Of a stretch of 64,000 bases of DNA, positions 18,401 to 28,393 are shown in pieces; position 1 is the first letter of the stretch; each line of letters begins with the position of its first letter. The notes beneath the pieces are model-generated. The model did no database searches. It had not been told where the DNA came from and was given only the letters and a program-made list of their open reading frames with translations. The translations under genes and the position numbers were made by a program. Origin of the DNA: Myxococcales bacterium (GTDB lineage: Bacteria; Myxococcota_A; Polyangia; Nannocystales; Nannocystaceae); NCBI GenBank assembly GCA_020633335.1, contig JACKDU010000003.1:62001-126000 (forward strand), read 5' to 3'.

Positions 18401-21400
18401 GTGACGCAGGCGGCGACGCGCAACTCCGCGCTCGGAGTCGTGATCCACCAGGGCCACGTCCACTCGCTCTATCGAGGGCGCGAGCGGGACGGGACGCCGG
18501 TGATCCGCAAGCGCCTCGACGCCGCCCACTACTCCGACGCGGCCGCCGAGCGCCTCCGACGCGAGTGGACGATCCTCCGCGCGCTCGCGGCGGTCCCCGG
18601 GGTGGTCCGCGCGCTCGAGATCCGCGAGGAGGACGGCGAGCTCATCCTGGTCCTCGCCGACTTCGGCGGCACCAGCCTCGCCGCGGCGCTCGACGATCCC
18701 GGGCTCGGCCTCCGCGAGCGCGTGGCGATCGCGATCGAGATCGCCGTCGCGCTCGCGGGTGTCCACGCCGCCGGCGTGATCCACCGCGACATCAAGCCGC
18801 GCAACATCCTCGTCGACGACGCCCGCCGGGTGCAGCTCATCGACTTCGGGATCGCCACGCGGATCGCCAGCGAGCTCGCGCCGATGGTCGCCGCCAGCCA
18901 GCTCCAGGGGACGCTGGCCTACATCGCCCCGGAGCAGAGCGGCCGGCTCCACCGCGCGGTCGATCACCGCGCCGATCTCTACGCGCTCGGCGTCACCCTC
19001 TACGAGCTCTTCACCGGCCGCTTGCCCTTTGTCGCCGACGATCCCGCGGAGCTCGTGCACGCTCACCTCGCCCGCCTGCCGGCGGATCCGCGGAGCCTGG
19101 CGCCGGAGCTCCCGGAGTCGCTGGCGGCCGTGATCCTCCGGCTCCTGGCGAAGTCGCCCGACGATCGCTACCGATCTGGCTTCGGCCTCGCGCACGATCT
19201 CGCGGCGATCGCCGCGGCCCTGGACGAGGGCGACCCGGAGCGCTCGATCGCCCTCGGGGCCGACGACCCGCCGCTCCTCTTCCAGGTGCCCGATCACCTC
19301 TACGGCCGCGACGCGGCGCTCGAGCTCCTCGAGGGGGCGCTCGCGCGGACCCGGGCGGGCTCACCGGAGGCGGTCTTCGTCGCCGGCCGCGGCGGCTCGG
19401 GCAAGTCGGCGCTCTATCGCCTCCTCCGGCGGCGGCACCTCGGCGGCGACGTCCGCTTCGCGGCGGCGGCCTTCGAGGCGAGCCGGCGCGACGTCCCCTA
19501 CTCGGCGATCTTCGACGCGCTCGAGGCCGGGCTCCGCGAGCTCGTCGCCGCCGGCGACGAGCTGATCGCCCGCTGGCGCTGGTCGCTGGGGAAGGCGCTG
19601 GGCGGCCTCGCGTCGGCGATCACGCCGCGGCTGCCGGCGCTCGCCGAGCTCCTCGGCCCCGAGGCGCCGCGGCCATCGGAGGCCGAGCGCTACACCGCCG
19701 AGGCGGCCCGCCACCGCCTCCACCGCGGGCTCCACATCCTCGTCGGCGCGCTCGCGCGACCGCAGGCGCCGCTCGTCCTCGATCTCGACGACGTCCAGTG
19801 GATCGACGCCGCGTCGCTCGATCTCCTGGTCGAGCTGGTCGGCGAGCTCGCGGGGGAGGGGCTCTTCTGCGTCCTCGCCGGCGATCTCAGCGGGGATCCG
19901 GAGGCCCGCGAGCGGGTCGAGGGGGCGCTCGCGCGGATCGGCCAGCGAGCCCGGGTGACGAAGATCGAGCTGATGCCGCTCGAGGCCGACGCGATCGCGG
20001 CGATGATCGCCGACACGATCGCCCGGCCGGCCGCGGAGGTCGCGGATCTCGCGGCGGTGATCGCCCGCAAGTGCGGCGGCAGCGGCTTCTACGCCGCCGA
20101 GATCCTCCGCGATCTCCATCGCCGCAAGATCCTCCGCTTTGATCCGCAGCGCCGGCGCTGGAGCTACGAGCTCGCGGCCGCGGCCGCGCTCGAGGTCAGC
20201 GAGAACGTCGTCGATCTCCTGATCACCCGGGCCTCCTCCCTCGATCCTGCGGCCCTGGCGATCCTCCAGCGCGGCGCCTGTGTCGGCGCGATCTTCGAGC
20301 CCGCGGACGTCGACCTCGAGGGGGCGGAGTTCGCCGCGCTCGTCGCCACGCTCGACGCGGCGGTCGACGAGCGCCTCGTCGAGGTCGGCGCCGGCGTGAT
20401 CCGCTTCGCCCACGAGCGGGTGCGGGCGGCGATCGCCGCGACCCTCACGCCGGAGGCCCGGGCGGCCCACCACCTCGCGCTGGCTCGCCTCGCCGCGGCC
20501 CGGCTCGGCGAGGACGCGCTCTCGGGGGCAGGGGACGACGCCCACCTCTTCGCGGCCGCGGATCACTACCGGGCGGCGCTCGGCCTCGTCGTCGGCGACG
20601 AGCGGCGCTCGGCGGCTCGGATCACGCTGGCCGCGATCCACCGCGCCTTCGGCGGAGGGGCGATCGCGTCGGCGCGCGTGTATGCCAAGGCGGTGCTCGA
20701 TCTCCTCGGGGACGACGCGTGGTCGACGGGCTACACGATCGCGGTCGACGCCCTCCTCCACGAGATCGAGTGCGCCGGCAGCGTCGGCGACTTCGAGGCC
20801 GCCGACGCGGCCACCGCGATCCTCCTCAAGCACGCGCGGACCGACGAAGATCGGGCCGAGGTCCACGTCAAGCGGGCGGTCGTTCACCTCGCGCGCAACG
20901 AGCTCGAGGGGGTGATGTCGGCGGCGGGGGAGGCCGTGCGGATCCTCGGGCGGACGCTCCCGCGGCGGCCGAGCATGCCGGCGCTGATCTTCGGGATGAT
21001 CCGCGTGGCGCGGAAGATCGGCCGCCGCACGGCCGCCGATCTCCTCGAGCTCCCGGCCCTCACCGAACGCCGTGATCGGCTGCTCATGCAGGCCTACGGC
21101 GTCGCCACCGGCACCGGCTTCCAGAGCGACCCGCGGGTGCTCACGCAGATCGCGGTGTCGATGCTCGAGCTCGCGCTCGAGCGCGGCCTCCACGCGGTCG
21201 TCGCCCCGGCCTTTATCACCTACGGCCTGGCGGCCGGCGCGGGGCGGGGGGACTACGCCCAGATGGAGGCCTTCGGCCGCGCGGGCGTCGACCTCTTTCG
21301 CCGCTTCCCGTCACCGCCCCTCGAGGCCATGGCGCGCTTCCTCTACAGCGGCATCCTCGCGCCGATGTCCCACAGCTACAGGATCTGCGCCGCCGATCTC

Positions 21401-23584
21401 CACGAGGCGTCGCGCCTCGGGGTCGAGTCGGGCTCGCTCCCCGCGGCCGGCCTCGCGGCGATGGCCGCGGTGTCGATGGAGCTCGGCGGCGGCGTCGAGC
21501 TCGATCGCGTGCGGGCCGACGCGATCGCGGCGCTAGGCCTCTGCGAGCGCGCGAAGATCGGATCCTCCGAGTGGATCATCCGGGTCGACCTCGGCCTCTG
21601 CCGGGCGCTCCTCGGCGAGCCCATGGAGGGGAGGCTCGGCGGCGAGGGGCTCGACGAGGCGGTGATCGACGGCGGGGAGGATCGGCGGATCGCGCCGACC
21701 ACCCGCTACTCCTACCTCCACCGCCGCCTCTTGCGGGCGCTCCTCTTCAACGATCTGGAGGACGCGCAGGCGGTGATCGCCCGCGCCGATCCCGGGATCA
21801 AGGAGGCGCTCGGGGTCTTCAACGCCTACTTCGACTACCGAGCGCTCCGCGCGGTCGCCCTCGCCTCCACCGCGGCCGTCGGCGACCGTCGCCTCCGCCG
21901 TGCGCTCGAGGGGACGATCCGCGAGCTCGAGCGGCCAGCCACCCGCTGCCCGAGCAACTTCGGCGCGCTGCGGGAGCTGGCCGTCGCCGAGCTCGCGCGC
22001 CTCCGCGGGGACGGGGGCGCGGCCGAGGCCTACGAGCGGGCGCTGGCGGCCGCGAGCGCCGCGAACAACCCCCTCCACGAGGGCCTCGTGGGCGAGCGGG
22101 CGGGGCGCTACTGCCTCGGCCGCGGCCTCGAGGTGGCTGGCCGGGCCTACCTCGTCCGCGCGCGTCGGGCCTTCGCCCGGGTCCGGGCGAAGGCGGTGGT
22201 CGATCGGATCGACGCCGACTTCCCGGGCCTCGAGCGCCGGGCGATCGCCGCGCCGCCGGCGGCGATGACCGACGTGTCGATCACCCTGGCGAGCGAGGGA
22301 GCGCCGAGCCCGAGCTCGTCCTCGAGCGCGCGCGGTGATCACCTCCTGGACCTCGCCAGCGTGGTCAAGGCGGCCCAGGTCTTCGCGGCCGAGATCGACC
22401 TCGACGCGCTCTCCGGGCGGATGATGCGGATCGTCGTCGAGAACGCGGGGGCCGAGCGCGGCGTCCTCCTCCTGGTCGAGGAGGGCGGCCTGGTGGCGGC
22501 GGCCGAGTACTCGGCCCGCGGCGATCGGACGATCGATCACGAGCGGGCGCCGATCGAGACCCTCAGCGGGCTCCCGCACTCCCTCGTCCTCCGCGTCCAC
22601 CGCAGCGGTCGGGCCGAGATCTACGACGACGCCGCCAGCGATCCGGCGAACGCGGCCGACTCGTACATCCAGCGCCGACGCCTGCGCTCGGCGCTCGCGC
22701 TGCCGCTGCAGGCCCGGGGTCGCGGGGTCGGCGTCGTCTACCTCGAGAACAACCTGACCACCGGCGTCTTCACCGAGCAGCGCCTCGACATCCTGCAGAT
22801 CCTCGCGGTCCAGGCGGCGATCGCCGTCGATCACGCGGGCTTCTTCCGCCGCCTCGACGCCGCGCGCGAGGCCGCCGAGACCGCGAGCCTCGCCAAGAGC
22901 CGCTTCCTCGCCAACATGAGCCACGAGCTGCGGACGCCGCTCAACGCGATCCTCGGCTTCGCGGAGATCATCGCCGAGGACGCCGGGGATGCGGGGCTGG
23001 ACGGGGTGGTCGACGACGCCGCCAAGATCCGCCGGGCCGGCGCCCACCTCCTCGATCTTGTCAGCGAGATCCTCGATCTCACCAAGGTCGAGGCCGGCCA
23101 CCTCGAGCTCGAGCGCGCGCCGATCGTCGTCGCTGGCCTCATCGACGCGGTCGTCGAGATCGTCCGCGGCGGCGTCGAGGCCGGCGGCAACCAGCTCGTC
23201 CGGATCGACGAGGGCGAGCTCGGGATCTTCGTCGGCGACGCGATGCGGCTCCGCCAGGTCCTCGTCAACCTCCTCGGCAACGCGAGCAAGTTCACCGAGC
23301 GCGGGACCGTGACCCTCCGCGCCCGCCGCGGCGACGACGGGTCGCTCATCCTCCGGGTCGAGGACACGGGGATCGGCATGTCGGCGGCCGACATCACCCG
23401 GATCTTCGATCCCTTCACGCAGGTCGACGCGAGCTCGACCCGCCGCTACGGCGGGGTCGGCCTCGGCCTGACGATCTGCCGCAGGATCTGCGAGCAGATG
23501 GGCGGGACGATCGCCGTCGAGAGCGAGCCCGGCGTCGGCTCGGTCTTCACCGTCGAGCTCCCGGAGCCCACCGCGCTCGACTAG
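18401..23584 (+). CDS. trifunctional Ser/Thr kinase / AAA-type ATPase / GAF / sensor histidine kinase
   Basis: A 1727-residue soluble signalling protein. It has an N-terminal Hanks-type kinase (about 15-275; HRDIKPRN with H128-D130, and DFG at 148). A predicted ATPase domain follows (Walker A GRGGSGKS with K335; LDLDDVQW as Walker B), then a long alpha-helical TPR-like region (about 640-1270). The C-terminal part is a GAF domain (about 1320-1480), HisKA with phospho-accepting H1508 in NMSHELRTPLN, and HATPase with DTGIGM and GGVGLGL. No receiver domain follows, so a separate response regulator is needed. The start is GTG at 18401. TATCCT lies 8 bases upstream and there is no Shine-Dalgarno. 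The architecture is common in myxobacteria; the signal is unknown. Confidence 0.94.
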   Translation: MTQAATRNSALGVVIHQGHVHSLYRGRERDGTPVIRKRLDAAHYSDAAAERLRREWTILRALAAVPGVVRALEIREEDGELILVLADFGGTSLAAALDDPGLGLRERVAIAIEIAVALAGVHAAGVIHRDIKPRNILVDDARRVQLIDFGIATRIASELAPMVAASQLQGTLAYIAPEQSGRLHRAVDHRADLYALGVTLYELFTGRLPFVADDPAELVHAHLARLPADPRSLAPELPESLAAVILRLLAKSPDDRYRSGFGLAHDLAAIAAALDEGDPERSIALGADDPPLLFQVPDHLYGRDAALELLEGALARTRAGSPEAVFVAGRGGSGKSALYRLLRRRHLGGDVRFAAAAFEASRRDVPYSAIFDALEAGLRELVAAGDELIARWRWSLGKALGGLASAITPRLPALAELLGPEAPRPSEAERYTAEAARHRLHRGLHILVGALARPQAPLVLDLDDVQWIDAASLDLLVELVGELAGEGLFCVLAGDLSGDPEARERVEGALARIGQRARVTKIELMPLEADAIAAMIADTIARPAAEVADLAAVIARKCGGSGFYAAEILRDLHRRKILRFDPQRRRWSYELAAAAALEVSENVVDLLITRASSLDPAALAILQRGACVGAIFEPADVDLEGAEFAALVATLDAAVDERLVEVGAGVIRFAHERVRAAIAATLTPEARAAHHLALARLAAARLGEDALSGAGDDAHLFAAADHYRAALGLVVGDERRSAARITLAAIHRAFGGGAIASARVYAKAVLDLLGDDAWSTGYTIAVDALLHEIECAGSVGDFEAADAATAILLKHARTDEDRAEVHVKRAVVHLARNELEGVMSAAGEAVRILGRTLPRRPSMPALIFGMIRVARKIGRRTAADLLELPALTERRDRLLMQAYGVATGTGFQSDPRVLTQIAVSMLELALERGLHAVVAPAFITYGLAAGAGRGDYAQMEAFGRAGVDLFRRFPSPPLEAMARFLYSGILAPMSHSYRICAADLHEASRLGVESGSLPAAGLAAMAAVSMELGGGVELDRVRADAIAALGLCERAKIGSSEWIIRVDLGLCRALLGEPMEGRLGGEGLDEAVIDGGEDRRIAPTTRYSYLHRRLLRALLFNDLEDAQAVIARADPGIKEALGVFNAYFDYRALRAVALASTAAVGDRRLRRALEGTIRELERPATRCPSNFGALRELAVAELARLRGDGGAAEAYERALAAASAANNPLHEGLVGERAGRYCLGRGLEVAGRAYLVRARRAFARVRAKAVVDRIDADFPGLERRAIAAPPAAMTDVSITLASEGAPSPSSSSSARGDHLLDLASVVKAAQVFAAEIDLDALSGRMMRIVVENAGAERGVLLLVEEGGLVAAAEYSARGDRTIDHERAPIETLSGLPHSLVLRVHRSGRAEIYDDAASDPANAADSYIQRRRLRSALALPLQARGRGVGVVYLENNLTTGVFTEQRLDILQILAVQAAIAVDHAGFFRRLDAAREAAETASLAKSRFLANMSHELRTPLNAILGFAEIIAEDAGDAGLDGVVDDAAKIRRAGAHLLDLVSEILDLTKVEAGHLELERAPIVVAGLIDAVVEIVRGGVEAGGNQLVRIDEGELGIFVGDAMRLRQVLVNLLGNASKFTERGTVTLRARRGDDGSLILRVEDTGIGMSAADITRIFDPFTQVDASSTRRYGGVGLGLTICRRICEQMGGTIAVESEPGVGSVFTVELPEPTALD

Positions 23585-23702
23585 CGCCCGACGCGTGGGC
23601 GAGGGGGCCAGCGCCGGATGTGAGGATGTCTGCGCCCGGAGGGCGACGCGCGATCTAGCGCGCCGCTGGCCGGCTCATCTAGCCTCGTCGCGGAGGTCGG
23701 CG

Positions 23703-24446
23703 ATGACGACAGCGAAGAAGGCGAGCGCGAAGACGACTGCGGCGAAGAAGACGAGCGCGAAGAAGGTGAGCGCGAAGTCGACGGCGGCCGTGGCGAAGAA
23801 GACCAGCGCGGCCAAGGAGCCGAGCGCGAAGAAGGCGGCGAAGAAGGTGAGCGCGAAGTCGACGGCGGCGGAGACGAGCGCGAAGGAGCCCGCGGCGAAG
23901 AAGAGCGCGGCGAAGAAGAGCGCGGCGAAGAAGACGAGCGCGACGTCGGCCGCCGCCGCGCCGGCGAGCGCGGCCAAGGGCGCGGCGGCCAAGCCCGCCG
24001 GCAAGCGCCGCAAGTCGTGGGTCGACAAGCTCAACCGCCCGATGGAGCCCAACGTCACCGACGACCCCCGCGGCGGCGGCCTCCTGATCCCGACGCCGAA
24101 GCTGATCGAGGCCGAGGTGAAGACGGTGCCGCCCGGCAAGCTGATCACCCCCGAGCAGATCCGCGAGCGCCTCGCGGGGCGCTTCGGCGCCGACCGGACC
24201 TGCCCGCTCTGCACCGGGATCTTCCTCAACATCGTCGCCGGCGCGGCCGAGGAGAGCAGCGGCGATCCCCGGGAGATGACCCCCTACTGGCGGGTCGTCC
24301 GGGAGAACGGCGCGCTCATCGAGAAATTCCCGGTCGGCATCGATCGCCAGGCCTACCTCCTCGAGGCGGAGGGGCACACGGTGATCACCGGGAAGTGGAA
24401 GATCCCGCGGGTCGACGCGATCGGGCCGAGCCTGGTGAAGACCTAG
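23703..24446 (+). CDS. histone-H1-like Lys/Ala-rich tail fused to an alkyltransferase-like (MGMT family) domain
   Basis: A 247-residue protein. Residues 1-102 are almost entirely Ala, Lys, Ser and Thr in repeated SAKK/AAKK units, like bacterial H1-type DNA-binding tails. Residues about 105-247 match the small MGMT-family group I recall from clostridia and other bacteria: IPTPKLIE, PGKLITPEQIRERL, CPLCTGIFL, AAEE, TPYWRVV, then the G-x-RQAYLLEAEGH helix. The alkyl-acceptor PCHR of true MGMT is replaced by TPYWR, so it would recognise rather than repair alkylated bases, as ATL proteins do. The ATG at 23703 follows GGAGG. Function is inferred. Confidence 0.75.
   Translation: MTTAKKASAKTTAAKKTSAKKVSAKSTAAVAKKTSAAKEPSAKKAAKKVSAKSTAAETSAKEPAAKKSAAKKSAAKKTSATSAAAAPASAAKGAAAKPAGKRRKSWVDKLNRPMEPNVTDDPRGGGLLIPTPKLIEAEVKTVPPGKLITPEQIRERLAGRFGADRTCPLCTGIFLNIVAGAAEESSGDPREMTPYWRVVRENGALIEKFPVGIDRQAYLLEAEGHTVITGKWKIPRVDAIGPSLVKT
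23706..23990 (+). repeat. imperfect GCGAAGAAG/GAGCGCG repeat tract
   Basis: Degenerate 9-15-base repeats encode the SAKK/AAKK tail of the H1-like fusion. Longer copies also occur: the AKKVSAKSTAA segment appears twice in the protein. Confidence 0.8.
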
Positions 24447-24459
24447 CGCTACCGAAAGC

Positions 24460-26361
24460 TCATGGCCCGCGCCGCTCGACGACGAAGTCCGCGGGCAGGG
24501 TCGGCTCGCCGATCACCTTGACGAAGCCCACCGGATCGAGGGGAATCGGCGCCCGCTCGGCCCGACAGCCGGGCTCACAGACCATCCCCTCCATGTAGTG
24601 GAAACGCAGCACGAGCGAGCGTCCGTCATCGGCCGTCGCGCCCCGCACCGCGATCCGATCGTAGCCAGCCGTGACCTCGCCGCGTCCGCCCTCGACGTAG
24701 GAAGAGGGCCGCCGCGCCCGGTAGATCTTGTGGGGCCCGATCACCCGCAGGGGCTCCAGGAGGTCGCGCCGGGCCTCGATCTCGCGCTCATACGGCGGCG
24801 AGAAGACGACGTAGTCGATGTGATAGCGGTCGAGATACTCCGCCAGCTCGGCGCCGTGGTAGCGGGGCTCGTCGGGGCGGAGGCGGAAGATGTTGGCGGC
24901 CTCGTGGATCACCCGGCGATCCGGGAAGCCGCCGATCACCGGGCGCTTGATCGCCCCGCGGAGGTACTCGCCGAGCGGCCAGAATTGAACCAGAACGCGC
25001 CCGTCGCCGGGGAGCTCGTCGAGGAGAACGCCGAGCGCTCGATACTCGGGATCGAGCCCCGGCAGCCGCCGGGTGAGCTGGGGCGCGGGGATCGGCGCGC
25101 CGCGGACGTCGAGCACGGTCGGCTCGCGGAGCGGCTGCGTCAGCTCGGGGACCGCGCTGGTGATCGCGTCGACGACCCGCGGGATCAGCAGGAGCACGAG
25201 GAGGAGCGCCGGCGCGCGGAGGGCCACGGGGAGCTCGCGGAGGGCCGCCGGCCGCAGGGCCTCGGCGATCCAGGGCGCCGCCAGGAGGCCAGCGAAGAGC
25301 GCGGCCGTGACCGCGAAGCGGTAGGGCTCGGTGAGCTCGACGAGGGGGATCAGCGCGCCGAGGTAGCTCAGGCCGAGGAGCCAGCCGAGGGTGACCACGC
25401 CGAGGCGGAGGCGCGGGTCGCCGCGGCGCCGCCACGCGAGCAGCGTCGCCACCGCGCCGAAGATCGCCAGCGCCCGAAAGAGCGTGCGCGGCAGCGCGTA
25501 GCCGGTCGTCACCGGGTTGACCAGCACCTCGAGGTAGTCGGCGAGGATGTAGAGCGGCGTCGCCTGGCCGACGATCGCCGAGCGCGAGAGCCAGTCGAGG
25601 TGATGGAGCGCCGGCAAGAGCCAGTAGGCGTTGACCGCCAGGGTCGCCAGCGCGGCCAGCCAGACCCGGAGGTGACCGAGCGCGCCGAGCCGGCGGGCGT
25701 CGGCGAGGTAGAGGGCCGCGAGCGGGACCACCAGGATCCCGAAGGCCCACGCATGCACGAGGTGGGCGAGCGGCAGCGCGAGCGCGAGGCCGGCGAAGGC
25801 GAGCCAGGGCCGCCGCCCGCGGAGCATCGCCCACATCAGGCCGACGCAGAGGATCGCCAGGTGGCTCGCGGTCGTGAACGAGACCATCCCGGCCGCCCAG
25901 AGGAAGCGCACCGTCGAGTCGAAGTGCCAGACGAGCACGGCGAGCGCGGCCGCGATCACCACCTCGACCGCGCGGTAGCCGAGGAGGCGGGCGGCGCCGG
26001 CGATCGAGAGCGGCGCGAGGATCGACGAGGCGACCGGGAAGAGGTTGAAGGCGGCGGGCAGCGGCAGCCCGAGCGACGTCAGGCCGAGCACCCAGAGGAA
26101 GTGGGCCTTGTTGTCGACGTCGAAGAAGAGGCCCGCGGGCTCGCCCGCCAGGAGCCCCGGGTCGTACGCCCAGAGGCGGCCGGTCTCGCGGTAGACCTCG
26201 AGGATCGTCTGGGCCTGCTGGTAGTGGGTGAGGTAGTCGGGGACGTGGTAGCCGGCGTCGCCGAAGATCACCGCGACCGGGAAGGCGTAGGCGACCAGCG
26301 CGAGGTGGAGAGCGGCGATCGCCGCGGCCGCGATCGCCAGGCGACGGCGCTCCGGGCTCAC
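24460..26361 (-). CDS. polytopic membrane protein, GT-C glycosyltransferase-like
   Basis: A 633-residue protein with about eleven hydrophobic segments and a soluble C-terminal part. The first outer loop has an acidic/aromatic pattern (PDYLTHYQQ, YDPGLLAGEP, FDVDNK) that the upstream paralogue shares. The C-terminal domain carries a CEPGC pair and LDPVGFVKV. GT-C transferases use polyprenyl-phosphate sugars and carry catalytic acids in the first outer loop, so this is a reasonable but unproven assignment. YfhO-like membrane proteins are the alternative. It starts at GTG 26361 and overlaps the upstream paralogue's stop by four bases (GTGA), implying translational coupling. Confidence 0.75.
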   Translation of the reverse strand: MSPERRRLAIAAAAIAALHLALVAYAFPVAVIFGDAGYHVPDYLTHYQQAQTILEVYRETGRLWAYDPGLLAGEPAGLFFDVDNKAHFLWVLGLTSLGLPLPAAFNLFPVASSILAPLSIAGAARLLGYRAVEVVIAAALAVLVWHFDSTVRFLWAAGMVSFTTASHLAILCVGLMWAMLRGRRPWLAFAGLALALPLAHLVHAWAFGILVVPLAALYLADARRLGALGHLRVWLAALATLAVNAYWLLPALHHLDWLSRSAIVGQATPLYILADYLEVLVNPVTTGYALPRTLFRALAIFGAVATLLAWRRRGDPRLRLGVVTLGWLLGLSYLGALIPLVELTEPYRFAVTAALFAGLLAAPWIAEALRPAALRELPVALRAPALLLVLLLIPRVVDAITSAVPELTQPLREPTVLDVRGAPIPAPQLTRRLPGLDPEYRALGVLLDELPGDGRVLVQFWPLGEYLRGAIKRPVIGGFPDRRVIHEAANIFRLRPDEPRYHGAELAEYLDRYHIDYVVFSPPYEREIEARRDLLEPLRVIGPHKIYRARRPSSYVEGGRGEVTAGYDRIAVRGATADDGRSLVLRFHYMEGMVCEPGCRAERAPIPLDPVGFVKVIGEPTLPADFVVERRGP

Positions 26362-28256
26362 CGCTGCACCTCGTAGGTGTTGATGATCTCGAGGTCGGCG
26401 GGGTGGGGCGCCGGCACCTTGATGAAGCCCACCGGATCGAAGGCGTCGATCTTCACCCGCCGGAGCTCACACCCCGGCTCGCAGGCGAGGGTCTCCATCC
26501 AGTGGAAGCGGAGGAGGAGGTCGGCGCCCGGATCGCTGCCGCGGACCTCGATCCGGTTGGTCGACGCCTCCACCGTCCCGCCGCCCGCGGCGATCAGCGG
26601 CGCCGGCGAGCGGACCGCGTAGATCACGTGGGGGCCGATCCGCGCCTTCACCTCGACGAGGTCGCGGTAGCCGGCGAGCCAGGGGATGTCCGGCGAGACG
26701 ATGATCCAGCCGATCGCGTAGGTGTCGAGGTAGCTCCGGAGATCGCCCTCGCTGAGCGCCCCGGAGGGCACCCGCCGGAAGAGGTTGGCCATCGAGTGGG
26801 CGAGGTTGCGGTGGGTGAAGCCGCCGACGATCTGCGCCCGCGTCGCCCAGCCGAGCGCCTCGCCGAGGTGCCCGAGCTCGACCAAAAAGCGCCGCTGCCC
26901 GTCGTCGTGGGCGCGCACCCAGGCCGCGACCGCGTCGGCGTCGCGGTCGACGTGGCGGAGGCGGTAGTCGGGCGTCGACCCGTGGCCGCTCGCGCCGATC
27001 ACCCAGTGCCCGCGCGAGTGGGGCGGATGCGGGCGCGGCAGGATCCCCTGGGCGTAGTAGGTGACCTCGGCGAAGAGGTGCTGGGCCGTCGGGATCATCA
27101 GCAGCGCGAGCGCGAGGCGGGCGCTCCGCGGCCAGCTCCGCCAGGGGCGGCCGGCGACCAGCGCCGCCAGGCGATCGGCGGCGGGGATCGTCGCCAGGAG
27201 CGCGAGCGGGGCGATGTGGCGGTAGGGCTGGATCTGCGCGGTGATCCGCGAGTACGCGCCGAGGTAGGTCAGGGTTGCGAGGACGCCGAAGGCGAGCGCG
27301 AAGGGGAGGGTGCGCCGCTCGCCGCGACCCCACTCCCGGAGGCCGAGGAGCGCGGCCGCGAGGACCAGCCAGCGGGTCGTCGTCCGCGCGCCGATCTGAC
27401 CGCTGACCTCGGGATCGATGAGCCACTCGACCAGGTCCGCGCCGAGCACCGCGAGCGTCGACTGCCCGTAGAGCGCCGAGTCGAGGATGTAGTGCCAGAA
27501 TTGCCCGGCGACCGCGAGCCAGGGGGCGTTGACGGCGAGCGTCAGGCCGGCGATCCCGAGCACCGCGAGGTGCCCGCGGGCCCCGAGGCGCCCGCGCGCG
27601 CGCAGCCAGAGCGCGAGCATCGGCGGCGCGAGGATGAAGAAGGAGTAGGGGTGGATCAGGTGGGCGAGGCCGAGGGCGAGGCCGCAGGCGAGCGCCTGCC
27701 AGGGCCGGCGATCCTCGGTGAAGCGGAAGAAGAGCGCGAGCGGCAGGAGGGCGAAGTAGGCCGCGGCCGCGTAGGCGACCATGCCGATCCACCAGCACCA
27801 GTGGAGCCAGGGATCGAACCACCAGAGGAGCACCGCGAGGCCCGCGGCGAGGGTCGCCCGCCGACGCCCGAGGCCGAAGAGGCGGGCGGCCGCGTAGACC
27901 GTCGGCACCAGCCCGAGGTGGACGAGGAGGACGAACGAGTTGAAGGCGCTCGCGCGCGCGACCCCGAGGCGCGCGAGGAGGTAGGTCCAGAGCTCCCACG
28001 CCTTGTTGTCGGCGTCGAAGATCACCCCGGTCGGGTGGCCGGCGAGGAGCTGGACGTCGTAGACCCAGCTCCGCCCCCAGCCCTCGAGCCCCTCGACGAC
28101 CCGCCAGGCCTGGTTGGCGTGGGTGTGGAAGTCGACGTTGGGGAGCGGCTGGCCGGAGAACCAGAGCCCGGGGTCGATGAAGAAGAGGAGGAGGCCGAGG
28201 TGGAGGAGCGCCACCGAGGCGAGCGCGGCCCAGCCGGTCCATGCTCCCTGCCTCAC
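26358..28256 (-). CDS. polytopic membrane protein, GT-C glycosyltransferase-like (paralogue)
   Basis: A paralogue of the next gene downstream. It has about eleven membrane segments, with VDFHTHANQ, YDVQLLAGHP and FDADNK in the first outer loop, and a C-terminal domain with CEPGC and FDPVGFIKV. I place the start at GTG 28256 because it gives 632 residues, the size of the paralogue, and begins just before the first membrane segment. The frame stays open to 28358, which would add 34 residues without clear conservation. It is divergent from the geranylgeranyl-reductase-family gene at 28394. Confidence 0.75.
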   Translation of the reverse strand: MRQGAWTGWAALASVALLHLGLLLFFIDPGLWFSGQPLPNVDFHTHANQAWRVVEGLEGWGRSWVYDVQLLAGHPTGVIFDADNKAWELWTYLLARLGVARASAFNSFVLLVHLGLVPTVYAAARLFGLGRRRATLAAGLAVLLWWFDPWLHWCWWIGMVAYAAAAYFALLPLALFFRFTEDRRPWQALACGLALGLAHLIHPYSFFILAPPMLALWLRARGRLGARGHLAVLGIAGLTLAVNAPWLAVAGQFWHYILDSALYGQSTLAVLGADLVEWLIDPEVSGQIGARTTTRWLVLAAALLGLREWGRGERRTLPFALAFGVLATLTYLGAYSRITAQIQPYRHIAPLALLATIPAADRLAALVAGRPWRSWPRSARLALALLMIPTAQHLFAEVTYYAQGILPRPHPPHSRGHWVIGASGHGSTPDYRLRHVDRDADAVAAWVRAHDDGQRRFLVELGHLGEALGWATRAQIVGGFTHRNLAHSMANLFRRVPSGALSEGDLRSYLDTYAIGWIIVSPDIPWLAGYRDLVEVKARIGPHVIYAVRSPAPLIAAGGGTVEASTNRIEVRGSDPGADLLLRFHWMETLACEPGCELRRVKIDAFDPVGFIKVPAPHPADLEIINTYEVQR

Positions 28257-28393
28257 CGCGGCGATGGTAACGCGCGGCGCGAATGCGAACAAGGCGGCCC
28301 AGGGCCCGCTGGCGGCCGTTGGGGGGGCTTTGCGGGGTGTCGAGCGGAGGCCGGACACCTGGAGGCCGGCGGGCCGCTGTGCTACGAGGGCGC

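Noticed and set aside
28257..28358. Longer N-terminus for the first GT-C-like protein
   Set aside because: It adds 34 residues that have no counterpart in the paralogue. GTG 28256 gives the paralogue's length.
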